Shown: positions 8,901-15,600, counted from the first letter of the stretch. The stretch is DNA of 22,002 nucleotides from Bacteroidales bacterium UBA3696 (GCA_002372135.1 DFIN01000035.1:1-22002), one strand, 5' to 3'. Made by a program: numbers and translations. Notes: generated by a model from the sequence alone, not told the origin.

Positions 8901-11188
8901 TAGATAGTAGCACCTGCGGTTGCAGTAGTAATAGTTACATTCTGAGTCTCAAAATACGTGCCCTCGGCAACAGAGAATGTCGGAGTTTTAGCAGCAGGTG
9001 CAGCCGTAGAATACGTTACAACTACCGATGTTAAACCCGTAGTAGCACCAATCGTAGCCGATACAGCCGAAGACTTAGCGGTAGGAGTAACAGTCACCGT
9101 TGAACTACTAACCGCTGCTTCAGCATTATTCCAAGTGCTATTCTTCAATGCCTCTGCATAAGACGTAGAAGTAGCCGTAAAGACAACAGACTCAATCTGA
9201 TAACCTTCCGCAGGAGTAATCGTCAGCACGTTATTAGTGTACATACGCGTGCTGGTACGCGTGGTCGGTATATAGTTATTCACAGCGGTAGAAGAAGTAC
9301 CCTTGGAGTTAGACATGGTAACATACGCGCTGGACCAAGAAATGAGTTCATCTGTAGGATCAGCATCATACGAATCAGTTGAAAGATCCCAAGTAACATT
9401 CTGCGGAGCGGCTGTAACGGTCAGCCCTTCGACGGTATAGGCAGCACTGGCAATTTCTTCCACCGTAGCCACCACGCGGATAGAGGTCTGATCTGCTATA
9501 AGAGTATTATTTACATCGGGATACGACCAAGTAATACCGGAAGTGATTGCAGCGTCCGAATTGTCGGAATAATGCCCCATAACGGTCAGACCTGCGGGGT
9601 CAAACGCATTGCCTGCAGTATAGGAAGTTGTAGTCGGCGTGCCACTGACGGTTACAGTCTGCAAGGTAACATCCTTAATCTCTACATTGAACGTAGTGCT
9701 CTTGCCGCCGTAAGTAACGGTGATTGCTTGTGCAGCCGCAGCCGCCGTGCTGTTAAAGCCCGAGAATGAGAATTCGCTCTCGTTACCTGAGTAAGCGATG
9801 TCCTCCGAAGTAGAATTATCGTAAGAAGCAGTAATAACCAAACCGGTAGCATCAAAAGCATCACCGATATTATAACTTACTTTATCGGGATTGGTCTTAA
9901 CCGCAATCGACTCCAACTGCTTACCGGCTCCCCATACAAAAGTAATGGAAGTAAGATACATTGCACCGCTGTTAGAACGAACACCCACATACTCATAATC
10001 ACCGGTAATTTCCAGTTCAGTAGATGTTCCTTTAACAATAGTTCCCAGAAGAGTACCTTGTGTTCCTGAACCATACAATTCGGAAGCAGCAGTGTATGCA
10101 GTATTCGAACCATACACATTAAGAGTACGTTCAGAAGTCGTATTGCTATTCCAAGCCACTTTCACTTTTTTAATCAATCCACCAGTAGCGGTAGAAACGA
10201 TACCGGAAGTGTTCTTATCGGAACGCAATTGGATAGCATCGTTACCTCCGGCTGAATTACCTGCATATTCAGCACCCGATGCACCTGTTTTTTCACTCCA
10301 GTCGGTATAGTTAGTGCCAGATACGCCTGTCGTCTCACGTGTCAGTTTGTCACCTTCCACAGCAGCAACGTTAATATTATACGTAGTAGATGTTTCCACT
10401 TCGTCCTCCGTATAAGTAACCGTAATTGTTTTGTCACCGGCTACAGTCATATCGGGAGTAGAAACGGAAGTCGGTATAACCGTTTTCACGTCATCCGCTT
10501 GCGCTACATCATTCACCGTAACGCTGTATGTAGCCGTGCAAGTGCCGTCAAACGAGAATGCATCCCCCACCTCATAAGAAGTTGTCATTCCCTCAACAGC
10601 AATCGACTTGAGCGTTTTAACGACCGTTTCTCCGCTACCACTACCGGCAGCATAGAACTTAGCCTCTGTAAACTGAACATATTTGTTGCTACTTCCAGTT
10701 ACAGATACATTAAATACAAATTTATAATATGCTCCTGTTGCCCATTCAGTCGTAGGACTTGTTGGGGAAAAAATTATTGTAGAAGAAGCTTCAAAAGTAG
10801 CGTTAACCTCATCTATTTTGGTACTAAAATTCTCATCGGAAGCCACAACCAGTTTTAATGAATTAACTGTGATAGAACTTGCCGTACCAACACTTAATTC
10901 GACTTTTGTAATAGCACTCCCCATTGCAGTTTTACTGTATACTGTGCGATCCACATTAGAAAGACTCTTACCTCCGATACGCCAAGGAATCTGTTGTGCA
11001 TTACCTGTAACATTCCAAGTTATGCCACTAATTACTACATCGCACGCGGAAGCATAACTATTATTAGAACCGCTGGCGGGAGCAAGCGTATACACCAACT
11101 CCTCATCTGCCCACAGGTTAGTGGTTAGGAACACGGCAAGCAGACCGCATAGCAGCCACCTTGCCTTAAGTAAAATTGTTTGTTTCAT
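5951..11188 (-). CDS. Giant secreted Ig-like multidomain surface protein
   Basis: A 1745-residue protein with an N-terminal signal peptide (hydrophobic LLCGLLAVFL, cleavage near WA-D, about residue 27). Domains in order: an N-terminal beta-rich region (about 30-190); bacterial Ig-like repeats of the 'VTVSG...Y..G..FDPAGLTV' type at about 192-280, 423-505, 508-590 and 923-1006; a chitobiase/hexosaminidase C-terminal-like domain (about 734-810, TIYYTTDGTTPTT); an OB-fold-like domain (about 1007-1096, LTDNSGEILLYN); a Big_2 domain (about 1102-1182); an InlB-type Listeria-Bacteroides repeat (about 1344-1414, GYQFAGWNDG); and a C-terminal tail with HIYILRGEKMYDLNGQQVR, a tail type seen on many secreted Bacteroidales proteins. 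It is Thr/Ser/Ala-rich with no enzyme motif that I recognise; adhesion or glycan binding is inferred. The only canonical minus-strand -7 box upstream is about 830 bases away (12020-12027), across the repeat-rich region. Confidence 0.88.
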   Translation of the reverse strand: MKQTILLKARWLLCGLLAVFLTTNLWADEELVYTLAPASGSNNSYASACDVVISGITWNVTGNAQQIPWRIGGKSLSNVDRTVYSKTAMGSAITKVELSVGTASSITVNSLKLVVASDENFSTKIDEVNATFEASSTIIFSPTSPTTEWATGAYYKFVFNVSVTGSSNKYVQFTEAKFYAAGSGSGETVVKTLKSIAVEGMTTSYEVGDAFSFDGTCTATYSVTVNDVAQADDVKTVIPTSVSTPDMTVAGDKTITVTYTEDEVETSTTYNINVAAVEGDKLTRETTGVSGTNYTDWSEKTGASGAEYAGNSAGGNDAIQLRSDKNTSGIVSTATGGLIKKVKVAWNSNTTSERTLNVYGSNTAYTAASELYGSGTQGTLLGTIVKGTSTELEITGDYEYVGVRSNSGAMYLTSITFVWGAGKQLESIAVKTNPDKVSYNIGDAFDATGLVITASYDNSTSEDIAYSGNESEFSFSGFNSTAAAAAQAITVTYGGKSTTFNVEIKDVTLQTVTVSGTPTTTSYTAGNAFDPAGLTVMGHYSDNSDAAITSGITWSYPDVNNTLIADQTSIRVVATVEEIASAAYTVEGLTVTAAPQNVTWDLSTDSYDADPTDELISWSSAYVTMSNSKGTSSTAVNNYIPTTRTSTRMYTNNVLTITPAEGYQIESVVFTATSTSYAEALKNSTWNNAEAAVSSSTVTVTPTAKSSAVSATIGATTGLTSVVVTYSTAAPAAKTPTFSVAEGTYFETQNVTITTATAGATIYYTTDGTTPTTGSSVYSEAIAVSTDMTIKAIAVKDGLENSAVASATYAMGPIFNSLEDLVAADLTSNTMVKVSFSNVAIKTIDTNKKYVTFDIQKEDKDIEIYFSAETLPTTWVGGGTLSGTILAPWVRYEKSNVLQCWELKPEAGWHWTDLTYNSPITKTIDYVTVTGTATKTEYVDGEVFDPAGLTVTLYYTDETNEVVTEGILWAPTTALTEGTTSVNVTATVNDVTSAALPVDVTVTAIPTKTIAEFIAAGGGRCYLVGAVSNLTNNNKNCTLTDNSGEILLYNISQNGAVTDFVTLDVEEGDRIKVIATTYQVYSQKDEVVAPEFVEELAPEVVAVTGVTVAPTEATVKVGKTVTLTATVLPALATNTNVSWESDATDIATVENGDVTGVAEGVAHITVTTEDGLFTAKATITVEAGQSFAGGEWRLVTDAAQLSINDYLIIASSEYNKAMSSTQNDNNRGEADVTIAGGILTYESAPAIFTLKAGNEEGRYAFYDEDAEGYLFAASSSKNYLRTQAMVDANASWEITITDGVASVVAQGTNTHNLMQYNNSSKIFSCYETAQKAVGLYKYYDTPATRYAVTFAANGGEGDAPVVADQLEGATFNLPANTFTYEGYQFAGWNDGTNTYGAGAKYTMPDAAVTFNAQWTKDTREAVVFVCAYDGSYYAIGQTLSNKALNAIKIDVFNGKMLNVNATTRAQITWYKSAVDGGYTFQTADDLYLTAISGETYISLSTEACTWTYDAENDYYKQGTRTLLVQNGTTVKNYAATNANTGGYSDYAHLMTEYVDGTVETLREGLEAGKLGTLCWNKKLVEVEGAVLYDPEYPAVGQGGVGFIETTSMEAGKPFVFQASGEKIRALVTDEATLTPGTNNGLVGSLSGTTVPDGDYIVYQNRIHRAYSSTISANRAYLHMESVDDLRNTIGAAPSRRRLVIGQPSQTPTGNEQVNAELKAEKVMIDGHIYILRGEKMYDLNGQQVR

Positions 11189-11257
11189 AATGTTAAAAGT
11201 TTAGTTAAACAATAATATGTCAATAGGTCAATATATGCCTTGTCTGAATGTAAAAAT

Positions 11258-11289
11258 GTTCTTTGAAAGATTGAAACAGACTGATAAAA
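11258..11289 (+). repeat. Site A of the alternating repeat family
   Basis: Begins GTTCTTTGAAAGATTGAAA and ends CAGACTGATAAAA (11277-11289). The last 13 bases are a perfect inverted match to 11559-11571 of site B, and the match continues outward imperfectly through the TCTTTGA core (11260-11266). Located 70 bases upstream of the surface gene ATG. Confidence 0.7.
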
Positions 11290-11309
11290 TGAGATTTTTA
11301 TTCCGTTTC

Positions 11310-11341
11310 TTGCAATAATTTGAAGAAAAGCAGTACTTTTG
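11310..11341 (+). promoter_or_regulatory. Plus-strand promoter pointing away from the surface gene
   Basis: TACTTTTG (11334-11341) with TTG at 11310-11312 and a 21-base spacer matches the Bacteroidota promoter pattern. Transcription would start near 11348 and run rightwards, opposite to both neighbouring genes, into the terminators at 11497-11562. Confidence 0.6.
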
Positions 11342-11448
11342 CCGCAACAAACCGATTACGCAAAGCGCGTTACGCAAAATGCGTTATTTGTTAATTTGCT
11401 AAATTTCAGTGTTGTTAAACAAGGAATTCCATTTAAAAGTACGATTGT

Positions 11449-11505
11449 ATGATTGAGAATCCATTTCTTTTGTACGGTTACATTTGGCTAAGGAGTTTGG
11501 AGTAA
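11449..11505 (+). pseudogene. Possible 5' remnant of an AAA ATPase gene
   Basis: ATG 11449 opens 18 codons reading MIENPFLLYGYIWLRSLE before TAA. The start IENPFLLYGY resembles the N-terminus of a common Bacteroidales ATPase family that begins like 'M-x-NPF...GY...YFCDRE' (from memory), but the rest of the gene is absent. It sits downstream of a promoter and just before tandem terminators, as if the body of the gene had been deleted. The match is only about ten residues, so chance or a short leader peptide remains possible. Confidence 0.3.
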
Positions 11506-11562
11506 ATTTCCAATTTTTGTTTTTTCAGTCAGGCGTAGCGAAAGTTATGTCTGACTGTTTTT
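11497..11562 (+). terminator. Tandem intrinsic terminators
   Basis: First stem TTGGA/TCCAA (11497-11501/11509-11513) followed by an uninterrupted-but-one T tract to 11525. Second stem CAGTCAG/CTGACTG (11526-11532/11551-11557) followed by TTTTT (11558-11562). Both are oriented to stop plus-strand transcription from 11348. Confidence 0.65.
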
Positions 11563-11599
11563 ATCAGTCTGATTTCAATACATCAAAGATCGTTATATG
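11559..11599 (-). repeat. Site B of the alternating repeat family
   Basis: Read on the minus strand it contains CATATAACGATCTTTGATG, then TATTGAAATCAGACTGATAAAA. Its inner part (11559-11571) pairs perfectly with site A (11277-11289); its outer part (11576-11599) is a 24-base inverted match with one mismatch to site C (11666-11689). It also contains the small dyad ATCAG-T-CTGAT (11563-11573). Confidence 0.75.
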
Positions 11600-11801
11600 A
11601 TTGCCTTGCGCAAAATGCACAAAACACTATATACTAACCAATTAAATTATTTGACATTATGAAAACATATAACGCTCTTTGATGTATTGACATATATTAC
11701 AACAAGCGGCAACCCGCTTGTTGTGGATTACCGCTTGAAAAACAAAGTCTTAATTGTCAAAAAACTTCGCATAGGGCGAATAACGGTAATCCAATATGTC
11801 A
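11576..11801. other. Foldable three-way-junction element
   Basis: Nested complementary segments: 11576-11599/11666-11689 (24 bp, one mismatch); 11688-11695/11794-11801 (TGACATAT/ATATGTCA, 8 bp); inside it hairpin 11699-11709/11714-11724 (ACAACAAGCGG with a CAAC loop) immediately followed by stem 11725-11733/11784-11792 (GGATTACCG/CGGTAATCC), whose interior has hairpin 11766-11770/11776-11780. The stems abut with only 0-3 unpaired bases, which is hard to get by chance. Which strand is transcribed, if any, is not shown by the sequence. Confidence 0.6.
11666..11695 (+). repeat. Site C of the alternating repeat family
   Basis: CATATAACGCTCTTTGATG followed by TATTGACATAT. Inverted relative to sites B and D. 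Bases 11666-11689 pair with 11576-11599 and 11688-11695 pair with 11794-11801 of site D. Confidence 0.75.
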
Positions 11802-11815
11802 AAGAACGATATAAG
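11784..11815 (-). repeat. Site D of the alternating repeat family
   Basis: On the minus strand CTTATATCGTTCTTTGACA then TATTGGATTACCG. It is nearly identical to 17953-17977 upstream of the second ATPase gene (TCTTTGACATATTGGAT, then TTACCG), and its TCTTTGA core recalls the boxA antitermination element (E. coli TGCTCTTTAACA). Confidence 0.7.
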
Positions 11816-11862
11816 TTATAGGCTGTTGGTTCAGTCGGTAGTTGCTATCATAAAAACACAAG

Positions 11863-11886
11863 GCGCACTACCTGCTGATAGTGCGC
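11863..11886 (-). terminator. Hairpin, possible attenuator in the minus-strand leader
   Basis: GCGCACTA (11863-11870) and TAGTGCGC (11879-11886) form an 8-bp perfect stem; reading leftwards it is followed by CTTGTGTTTTTA. Alternative pairing of CTATCA with TGATAG and of GGTAGT with ACTACC further along the minus strand would break this stem, a layout compatible with attenuation. This is inference from complementarity only. Confidence 0.4.
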
Positions 11887-12019
11887 ACTTACCCTTACTG
11901 CTGCTCGTTGGGCAGCCGCTTTATATAAAAATGAGTATAATGATTTGATTTCATTACGAAGTAGTGTCTTAACCGTTGGTACTTCGGATATCGCTTCGTT
12001 TCAAGCGCTAATTTTGCCG

Positions 12020-12027
12020 CAAAGGTA
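12020..12027 (-). promoter_or_regulatory. Minus-strand -7 box, the only canonical one upstream of the surface gene
   Basis: TACCTTTG followed by CGGCAAAATT matches the Bacteroidota -7 element and its usual downstream context. I found no other TAnnTTTG on the minus strand between 11189 and 12095. No TTG is present at -33; that stretch is A/T-rich. If it drives the surface gene the leader would be about 820 bases. Confidence 0.5.
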
Positions 12028-12095
12028 AGCAGTTTCAGGAAATAGAAAAATTAAAATGAAAGAAAAAATCAAGTAAATATTGAACGTACTCATTG

Positions 12096-12719
12096 TTAGA
12101 GTTGTATGTCTTTGTCGGGCCGGATGTAGTGCTGCACATAACGTTGCAGCGTATTGCGGCTGCAACGAATCTTTTTGGCAATCGCACGAACGGACATTCC
12201 TTTCTGCATCAGCCGGACGACAGTTGATTCGTACGGAAAAATAGGGTTGGACTCGCGGCTGTTTTTGCTGCCTAATTTGCGCCCGACTATTTTCCCCTCC
12301 GCTTTCAGCCGTGCCATGGCTTCACGAGTACGTTGTGAGATGAGATTGCGCTCAATCTCAGCCGACAAGCCAAAGGCAAAAGCCAGCACCTTGGACTGGA
12401 TGTCATCGCCTAACCGGTAGCCGTCCTTGATGGTCCAAACGCGACATTCGCGCTGCATACAATGGCTCAAAATCTCCATGATCATATACAGACTTCGCCC
12501 CAAACGGCTCAGTTCGCTGCAAATAATCAAATCGCCTTTTTGGATGTGTTTGAGCAATTTGCCCAAACGCCGCTTGCCGTAGTGTTGCGTTCCGGATACT
12601 GTTTCTTCTATCCAACCGTCAATACTGAGACCTTCTTTTTGACAAAAACGTTGGATCTCGTACCGTTGATTCTCAACAGTCTGCTTGTCGCTGCTGACAC
12701 GAATATAACCGTAGTTCAT
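12096..12719 (-). CDS. mpi: Mpi-type serine site-specific invertase
   Basis: A 207-residue serine recombinase. It starts MNYGYIRVSSDKQTVENQRYE, with the catalytic Ser in IRVS (residue 9); SELSRLGRSL carries the conserved arginines, GDDIQSKVLAFAFGLSAEIER the dimer/E-helix region, and SVRAIAKKIRCSRNTLQRYV is the C-terminal helix-turn-helix. It closely resembles Mpi of Bacteroides fragilis, which inverts many promoters of capsular polysaccharide and surface loci between short inverted repeats. I chose ATG 12719: an upstream in-frame TTG at 12737 lies inside the -7 box. The sites it acts on could be the A-D repeats next door or loci elsewhere; resolvase activity is not excluded. Confidence 0.88.
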   Translation of the reverse strand: MNYGYIRVSSDKQTVENQRYEIQRFCQKEGLSIDGWIEETVSGTQHYGKRRLGKLLKHIQKGDLIICSELSRLGRSLYMIMEILSHCMQRECRVWTIKDGYRLGDDIQSKVLAFAFGLSAEIERNLISQRTREAMARLKAEGKIVGRKLGSKNSRESNPIFPYESTVVRLMQKGMSVRAIAKKIRCSRNTLQRYVQHYIRPDKDIQL

Positions 12720-12734
12720 CGCTTTTTTTTGTGG

Positions 12735-12742
12735 CAAAAGTA
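12735..12742 (-). promoter_or_regulatory. -7 box of the invertase gene
   Basis: TACTTTTG on the minus strand, 16 bases upstream of ATG 12719, giving a leader of about 10 bases. The -33 side has no clear TTG. The box overlaps the alternative TTG start and argues against it. Confidence 0.55.
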
Positions 12743-12760
12743 CATTGTTTAAATTCTTTT

Positions 12761-12791
12761 TTGTGAGATTGTATGAAAGACATTACTTTTG
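12761..12791 (+). promoter_or_regulatory. Promoter of the rhamnose genes
   Basis: TTG (12761-12763), a 20-base spacer and TACTTTTG (12784-12791). Transcription would begin near 12798; the leader is CA-rich (about 12811-12833). It diverges from the invertase promoter 19 bases away. No regulator gene for rhamnose is in the window. Confidence 0.75.
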
Positions 12792-12833
12792 CCATGTTTT
12801 ATTGACAAACAGACACACACATACACACATACT

Positions 12834-14252
12834 ATGCAGGACGTTTATTGTGCGATAGATTTAGGTGCCACTTCGGGGCGCGTGATGGTAGCACCTATTG
12901 AGGTATCTACTGGTATGGCTGATAACGCTCAATTGCAAGAGATTTATCGTTTCCCAAACAGCATGTACGAGCTCGGTGGGATGTTCTTTTGGAACACCGA
13001 TGCGCTATGGGACGAGATTCGGAAAGGATTGCGCCTGCTCGCTGAACGCAAAGACTTGCACGTAGTCAGTATAGGTGTCGATTCTTGGGGCTGCGATGTC
13101 GTTTTTCTGGATGATAGCGGACAAACTTTGGCGCACCCCCGTGCCTATCGCGACCCCTATACCAATGGTATGATGGAAAAGGTGTGGAAGCGGATGGCTG
13201 CCAATGGCGACCTTTGCGAAGGACAGAAAACGGTCTATCAGAAGACCGGCATTCAAATGCTGCCCTTCAATACGCTCTACCAACTCTATGCCTGCTCCGA
13301 ACAACACTACGAACCCTTTGAGAAAGCAGCTCACTACCTATGGATAGCCGACTACTTCAACTATTTGCTTACAGGCGAGATGCGCAACGAATATACCTTG
13401 CTGAGTACTTCGCAATTGCTGTCGTGGTATGACTGTGGTGCCGTTCGTCCGCACTTGGACGATGAGTTGCTCGCCATCTGCGGTGCCAAACGCGAATGTT
13501 TTGCGCCGATGGTGCAACCGGGTGAGCGAATAGGTGTGCTGCGAAATAGAATATCACCATTCGACTATGAAATACCCGTCATAGCCGTTGCTTCACACGA
13601 TACGGCAAGTGCTGTGGCAACCGTTCCCAATCGGCACATTGCCTATCTGAGCAGCGGTACGTGGTCGCTGATGGGCGTGGTGGCCGAACAGCCGGTTATC
13701 ACAGATGACAGTTACCTGCTCAATTTCACCAACGAGGGTGGAGTAGGGCAGACGGCTCGCGTACTTAAGAACATCACCGGTATGTGGATTTTGGAGCAAT
13801 GCCGCCGCGAATGGAAAGAACAAGGCAAAGATTACTCTCATGCCCAACTCATTGAGATGGCGGAACAGATTGATGAAAGGCTTGCTGCCGGTACTATCCG
13901 GCAACCCTTGCTCTTCAATCCCGACGAACCGCGTTTTGCCAACCCTGTTTCAATGCTTGAGGTAGTTATCAATGCTATGGGAAAAACGGATAGTTCCTCT
14001 GACCTTCAAGATGCTCTCATTGTATGGACTATCTACCATAGTCTGTCAGCCCGTTACGGCGAGGTGTTCCGTATGCTGCAACAACTCACCCCGTGGCGCA
14101 TCGAACAGCTATATATAATAGGTGGCGGCGCACGCAATCAGTATCTCAACCGTCTGACCGAACAAGCCGTCGGAGTGCCGGTCGTGGTTGGCTCTACCGA
14201 AGCCACCGCAGTGGGGAATATACTTGTTCAAACAAAACAGATAACCGTATAA
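12834..14252 (+). CDS. rhaB: L-rhamnulokinase
   Basis: A 472-residue FGGY-family sugar kinase that phosphorylates L-rhamnulose to L-rhamnulose 1-phosphate in the cytoplasm. Motifs: AIDLGATSGRV near the N-terminus (phosphate 1 motif), VDSWGCDVVFLD (about 79-90), SSGTWSLMGV (about 272), and the adenosine motif IGGGARNQYLN (about 429). The start is ATG 12834; an upstream in-frame TTG at 12789 lies within the promoter -7 box and is rejected. It is 13 bases upstream of rhaA. The DSWG and GARNQ motifs favour rhamnulokinase over xylulokinase or glycerol kinase, and the rhaA neighbour confirms it. Confidence 0.93.
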   Translation: MQDVYCAIDLGATSGRVMVAPIEVSTGMADNAQLQEIYRFPNSMYELGGMFFWNTDALWDEIRKGLRLLAERKDLHVVSIGVDSWGCDVVFLDDSGQTLAHPRAYRDPYTNGMMEKVWKRMAANGDLCEGQKTVYQKTGIQMLPFNTLYQLYACSEQHYEPFEKAAHYLWIADYFNYLLTGEMRNEYTLLSTSQLLSWYDCGAVRPHLDDELLAICGAKRECFAPMVQPGERIGVLRNRISPFDYEIPVIAVASHDTASAVATVPNRHIAYLSSGTWSLMGVVAEQPVITDDSYLLNFTNEGGVGQTARVLKNITGMWILEQCRREWKEQGKDYSHAQLIEMAEQIDERLAAGTIRQPLLFNPDEPRFANPVSMLEVVINAMGKTDSSSDLQDALIVWTIYHSLSARYGEVFRMLQQLTPWRIEQLYIIGGGARNQYLNRLTEQAVGVPVVVGSTEATAVGNILVQTKQITV

Positions 14253-14265
14253 AATTCAAATCTAT

Positions 14266-15525
14266 ATGTTAAAAGAACTGACCATCCACGCTGCATATGC
14301 CATTGCCAAGGAGCGTTATGCAGAAATTGGTATTGATACCGAAGCCGTCTTGGAGCAACTGAAAAACTTCCACCTCTCGATGCACTGCTGGCAGGCGGAC
14401 GATGTAACAGGTTTTGAACCCGCGCAGAACGCCCTCTCCGGCGGCATCCAGTCAACGGGTAACTACCCCGGTAAGGCACGTAACATAGACGAATTGCGTC
14501 AGGATATACTCAAAGCCAAATCGCTCATCCCGGGTACGCATCGTCTCAACCTCCACGAGATTTATGGTGAGTTCAACGGCAAGTTCGTAGACCGCAACGA
14601 ATGTACCATCGACCTCTTCCGAGGCTGGATACAGTGGGCAGCGGAACACAATACCAAGTTGGATTTCAATTCCACTTCCTTCTCCCATCCCAAGTCGGGC
14701 AACCTGACGCTTGCCAATCCCAACGAAGAGATACGCCAGTTCTGGATTGAGCACACCCGTCGTTGTCGCGCCATTGCCAACGAGATAGGCGAGGCGCAGC
14801 AAGACCCCTGCTGCATCAACATATGGATTCACGACGGCAGCAAAGACTTTACCGTCAATCGTCTTCTTTACCGTTCGCTGCTCAAAGACTCGTTGGACAA
14901 GATTCTTGAAACGAAATACCGCTGGGAAAAACCGTCCGTAGAGAGCAAGCTCTTCGGTATCGGACTCGAAACAATGACCGTCGGCAGCAACGATTTCTAT
15001 ACCGCCTACGCTTCGCGCAACAACCTGATGATTACGCTTGATACCGGTCATTTCCACCCGACAGAAAGCGTAGCGGACAAGGTGTCTTCGATGCTCTTGT
15101 TCGTTCCAGAATTGATGCTCCACGTCTCGCGTCCCGTGCGTTGGGACAGCGACCACGTTACGCTCATGGACGACCCAACGCTTGAACTTTTCCAAGAGAT
15201 AGTGCGTGCCGATGCGCTCAACCGTGTGCATTACGGCTTGGACTATTTTGACGGCAGTATCAACCGCATCGGTGCTTACGTCATTGGTTCGCGCGCCGCG
15301 CAACGCTGTATGACACGCGCATTGCTTGAACCCGTGCAGACCGTCCGCGACTACGAATTGTCGGACAAAGGGTTCCAGAAACTTGCTTATATTGAAGAAG
15401 AGAAGTCACTGCCGTGGTCAGCCGTCTATGACGAGTTCTGCGTCCGCGAGAATGTTCCGGTCGGTTTGGACATCCTCCCCGAAATAGAGCAATACGAGCG
15501 CGATGTGACCGCTCGGAGAGGATAA
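14266..15525 (+). CDS. rhaA: L-rhamnose isomerase
   Basis: A 419-residue enzyme that interconverts L-rhamnose and L-rhamnulose, a TIM-barrel metal-dependent isomerase. Family signatures: HLSMHCWQADDVTGFE near residue 36; the metal-binding region with GLETMTVGSND (Glu about 235), TLDTGHFHPTE (about 258-268), VSRPVRWDSDHVT (about 286-298) and HYGLDYFDGS (about 322). The length matches the E. coli enzyme. It lies 13 bases after rhaB, forming a two-gene unit. The aldolase (rhaD) and transporter (rhaP/T) usually found with these genes are not here and must lie elsewhere, if present. Confidence 0.95.
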   Translation: MLKELTIHAAYAIAKERYAEIGIDTEAVLEQLKNFHLSMHCWQADDVTGFEPAQNALSGGIQSTGNYPGKARNIDELRQDILKAKSLIPGTHRLNLHEIYGEFNGKFVDRNECTIDLFRGWIQWAAEHNTKLDFNSTSFSHPKSGNLTLANPNEEIRQFWIEHTRRCRAIANEIGEAQQDPCCINIWIHDGSKDFTVNRLLYRSLLKDSLDKILETKYRWEKPSVESKLFGIGLETMTVGSNDFYTAYASRNNLMITLDTGHFHPTESVADKVSSMLLFVPELMLHVSRPVRWDSDHVTLMDDPTLELFQEIVRADALNRVHYGLDYFDGSINRIGAYVIGSRAAQRCMTRALLEPVQTVRDYELSDKGFQKLAYIEEEKSLPWSAVYDEFCVRENVPVGLDILPEIEQYERDVTARRG

Positions 15526-15565
15526 GTGCACATATGGCACAAAGAATAAAATCTTCAAAAAATGT

Positions 15566-15594
15566 TTGAATAAAAGCAAATAATAGTACTTTTG
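15566..15594 (+). promoter_or_regulatory. Promoter of the structured RNA
   Basis: TTG (15566-15568), an 18-base spacer, and TACTTTTG (15587-15594). Predicted start about 15600-15601, exactly at the 5' edge of the rod-shaped RNA. Confidence 0.7.
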
Positions 15595-15600
15595 TAGCAG

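Larger units (their letters stand above)
11348..11562 (+). ncRNA. Putative 0.2-kb terminated transcript
   Basis: Bounded by the promoter at 11310-11341 and two tandem terminator-like hairpins. Near its 5' end are two small hairpins built on ACGCA/TGCGT (11358-11370 and 11372-11384). It contains one 18-codon ORF (11449-11505). It could be a small RNA, a leader left after deletion of a gene, or both. I recognise no Rfam family. Confidence 0.4.
11189..12095. other. 907-base repeat-rich non-coding region between surface gene and invertase
   Basis: No ORF of convincing length on either strand. It holds: four related sites in alternating orientation (A-D, listed separately), a plus-strand promoter at 11310-11341 with terminators at 11497-11562, a foldable three-way junction at 11576-11801, hairpins at 11863-11886, 11900-11916 and 11957-11986, and a minus-strand promoter box at 12020-12027. 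It may be the long leader of the surface gene, a recombination switch served by the neighbouring invertase, or the scar of lost ATPase cassettes. Confidence 0.7.

Noticed and set aside
11189..12095. CRISPR array, retron or diversity-generating element
   Set aside because: Repeats alternate in orientation with unequal spacing; there is no cas gene, reverse transcriptase or template/variable repeat pair in the window.
11189..12095. Insertion-sequence remnant as sole explanation
   Set aside because: No transposase fragment in any frame and no clear target duplication, though a MITE-like origin of the sites cannot be excluded.
12720..12737. Upstream TTG start of the invertase
   Set aside because: It lies inside the -7 promoter box; the family start MNYGYIRVS is at 12719.
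12789..12833. Upstream TTG start of rhaB
   Set aside because: It lies inside the -7 box and would add a His/Thr-rich tail foreign to rhamnulokinases.
14452..15303. 283-codon minus-strand ORF over rhaA
   Set aside because: rhaA is a certain gene on the plus strand with all family motifs; the antisense frame shows no known fold.
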